64,000 bases of DNA from Clostridiales bacterium (GTDB lineage: Bacteria > Bacillota > Clostridia > Lachnospirales > Lachnospiraceae). The notes beneath the pieces are model-generated. The model was not told the DNA's origin. It worked only from the letters and a program-made list of their open reading frames with translations, and made no database searches. Position 1 is the stretch's first letter; every line of letters starts with the position of its first letter. The DNA lies in the NCBI GenBank assembly GCA_012520655.1, contig JAAYNW010000008.1, forward strand, positions 1 to 64,000. The letters are read 5' to 3'. The translations under genes were made by a program, and so were the position numbers. Shown piece after piece: positions 63,240-64,000 of the stretch.

Positions 63240-64000
63240 TTATGCAAATATTTCTTCCCGGCGTAAAGTGTCCCCCATACGAAGCATTTGCCGTGCGTTC
63301 TGCATAACAGCATCGATTTTATCCAAATCTGTCAGCAGGTCTTTCTCCTCCGGAGTGGTTTGCAGTACTGCGTGAATGCCGCCGTTACGAATGACGATAC
63401 GTCGGTCTGCCATCAAAGCCAGAAGCGGGTCATGGGTTGCCATAAGCACAATTTTGTCTTGAGAGACCAACAGCTCAAGCGCTTTACGGCGGTCAATCCC
63501 TGCATTTTCTATTTCGTCGATCAGCACGATAGGGGAAGAGCTTAGGATGGCTGTATCCGCAATCATCAGTGCCCGGGACTGTCCGCCGCTTAAATTAGTG
63601 ACAGCAGTGTCAGATGAGAACGGTTCTCCTGCAAGACGGTTGGCGGATTCCAGAATCTCCTTGGCGATTTCATCAGGGTTTTGTACCATTCGGCTTTCTG
63701 CGTGCAGCTTGACGAATTCACCTGCGCTGATATCCATGACAAAATTCATGTTCTGAGAAAGCTGGGCTACCAGCTTATTATTAGGGGAATATCGCCATTT
63801 GGAATCGGGTACGCTTCGGTTGATCCGAATACTGCGGCCGGTAGGAGTATCTCCTTGCGCCGCCCATTCGATATCAGCTAGCAGGCGGCTCTTGCCCGAA
63901 CCGGTAGGGCCTACGATGGAAACAATCTGAGAGGGGAAGATCTCCAGCTGTTCAAAATCTTCCGCTTGTCCGTTTTTATCCTGGCCGGGCAGGATAATTA
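63240..64000 (-). CDS. ABC-type ATPase, stand-alone (partial, N-terminus outside window)
   Basis: The reading frame is open from the window end to 63240 on the minus strand; the track lists only the part after Met 63749. It shows Walker A IVGPTGSGKSRLLADIE (near 63890), signature NLSGGQSRALMIADTAI, Walker B PIVLIDEIENAGIDRRKA and H-loop LMATHDPLLALMADRRIVI. DEIENAG instead of DEPT-x-x-LD sets it apart from transporter ATPases, and no permease is adjacent in the window. It heads an operon with the unknown 203-aa protein and hemerythrin. Function is unknown. Confidence 0.8.
   Translation of the reverse strand, partial: IILPGQDKNGQAEDFEQLEIFPSQIVSIVGPTGSGKSRLLADIEWAAQGDTPTGRSIRINRSVPDSKWRYSPNNKLVAQLSQNMNFVMDISAGEFVKLHAESRMVQNPDEIAKEILESANRLAGEPFSSDTAVTNLSGGQSRALMIADTAILSSSPIVLIDEIENAGIDRRKALELLVSQDKIVLMATHDPLLALMADRRIVIRNGGIHAVLQTTPEEKDLLTDLDKIDAVMQNARQMLRMGDTLRREEIFA

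Overview
The window comes from a low-GC, Gram-positive, obligately anaerobic-type bacterium of the Clostridia, most likely a Lachnospiraceae relative. The reasons are AT-rich intergenic DNA, strong AGGAGG-type ribosome binding sites, a DUF3881 gene, a flavodiiron protein, a biotin-dependent oxaloacetate decarboxylase set and the Firmicutes-type origin layout. It is the chromosomal replication origin with its flanks. All assignments come from reading sequence and motifs; no database search was possible.

Layout. (1) 0-6 kb: a xylan/arabinoside-type sugar module with an ABC sugar-binding lipoprotein (cut by the window edge), an AraC regulator, a GH43 glycosidase and an SGNH acetylesterase; three copies of a 14-bp motif lie in its promoter regions. 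(2) 6-15 kb, minus strand: dnaA-dnaN-yaaA-recF-gyrB-gyrA. (3) 14.9-15.55 kb: oriC with a cluster of DnaA boxes; two more boxes sit around the dnaN start. (4) 15.5-22.6 kb, plus strand: rpmH-rnpA-yidD-yidC-jag-mnmE-mnmG-rsmG. (5) 22.6-31.4 kb: an alpha/beta hydrolase, a DegS/DegU-like two-component pair, two perfect parS sites (one inside a terminator hairpin), then parA-parB-DUF4446-HD-GYP-serS-DUF3881. (6) 31.5-33.6 kb: tRNA-Arg(CCU), a decayed metallo-beta-lactamase-fold gene and a flavodiiron protein. (7) 33.7-38.3 kb: a membrane protein of unknown role, an NMT1/SsuA-type ABC importer and a hydrolase, apparently one operon. (8) 38.4-50.1 kb: an exonuclease, a VanRS-like two-component system, signal peptidase I, a D,D-carboxypeptidase, trmB, thioredoxin, a membrane-anchored GH25 lysozyme with three SH3 repeats, and a chemoreceptor whose best-placed start codon is AUA. 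(9) 50.3-56.7 kb: wreckage of a BceAB-like ABC transporter, then a MacB-like ATPase and a coiled-coil FtsX-type permease broken by a one-base frameshift, with a divergent TetR regulator. (10) 57-60.3 kb: Na+-pumping oxaloacetate decarboxylase (alpha, gamma, biotin carrier, beta). (11) 60.3-64 kb: MerR and ABC gene scars, a methyltransferase, a Crp/Fnr regulator, and a minus-strand operon of an ABC-type ATPase (cut by the window end), an unrecognised 203-aa protein and a hemerythrin.

How it fits together. The core supplies replication initiation, supercoiling, segregation, ribosome and tRNA maturation and membrane insertion. The flanks add sugar use, envelope stress sensing, peptidoglycan turnover, sodium bioenergetics and O2/NO defence (flavodiiron protein, hemerythrin, Crp/Fnr regulator). 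The least explained parts are the terminal ATPase-unknown-hemerythrin operon, the membrane protein-ABC importer-hydrolase operon, and the regulatory repeats before the sugar genes and the decarboxylase.
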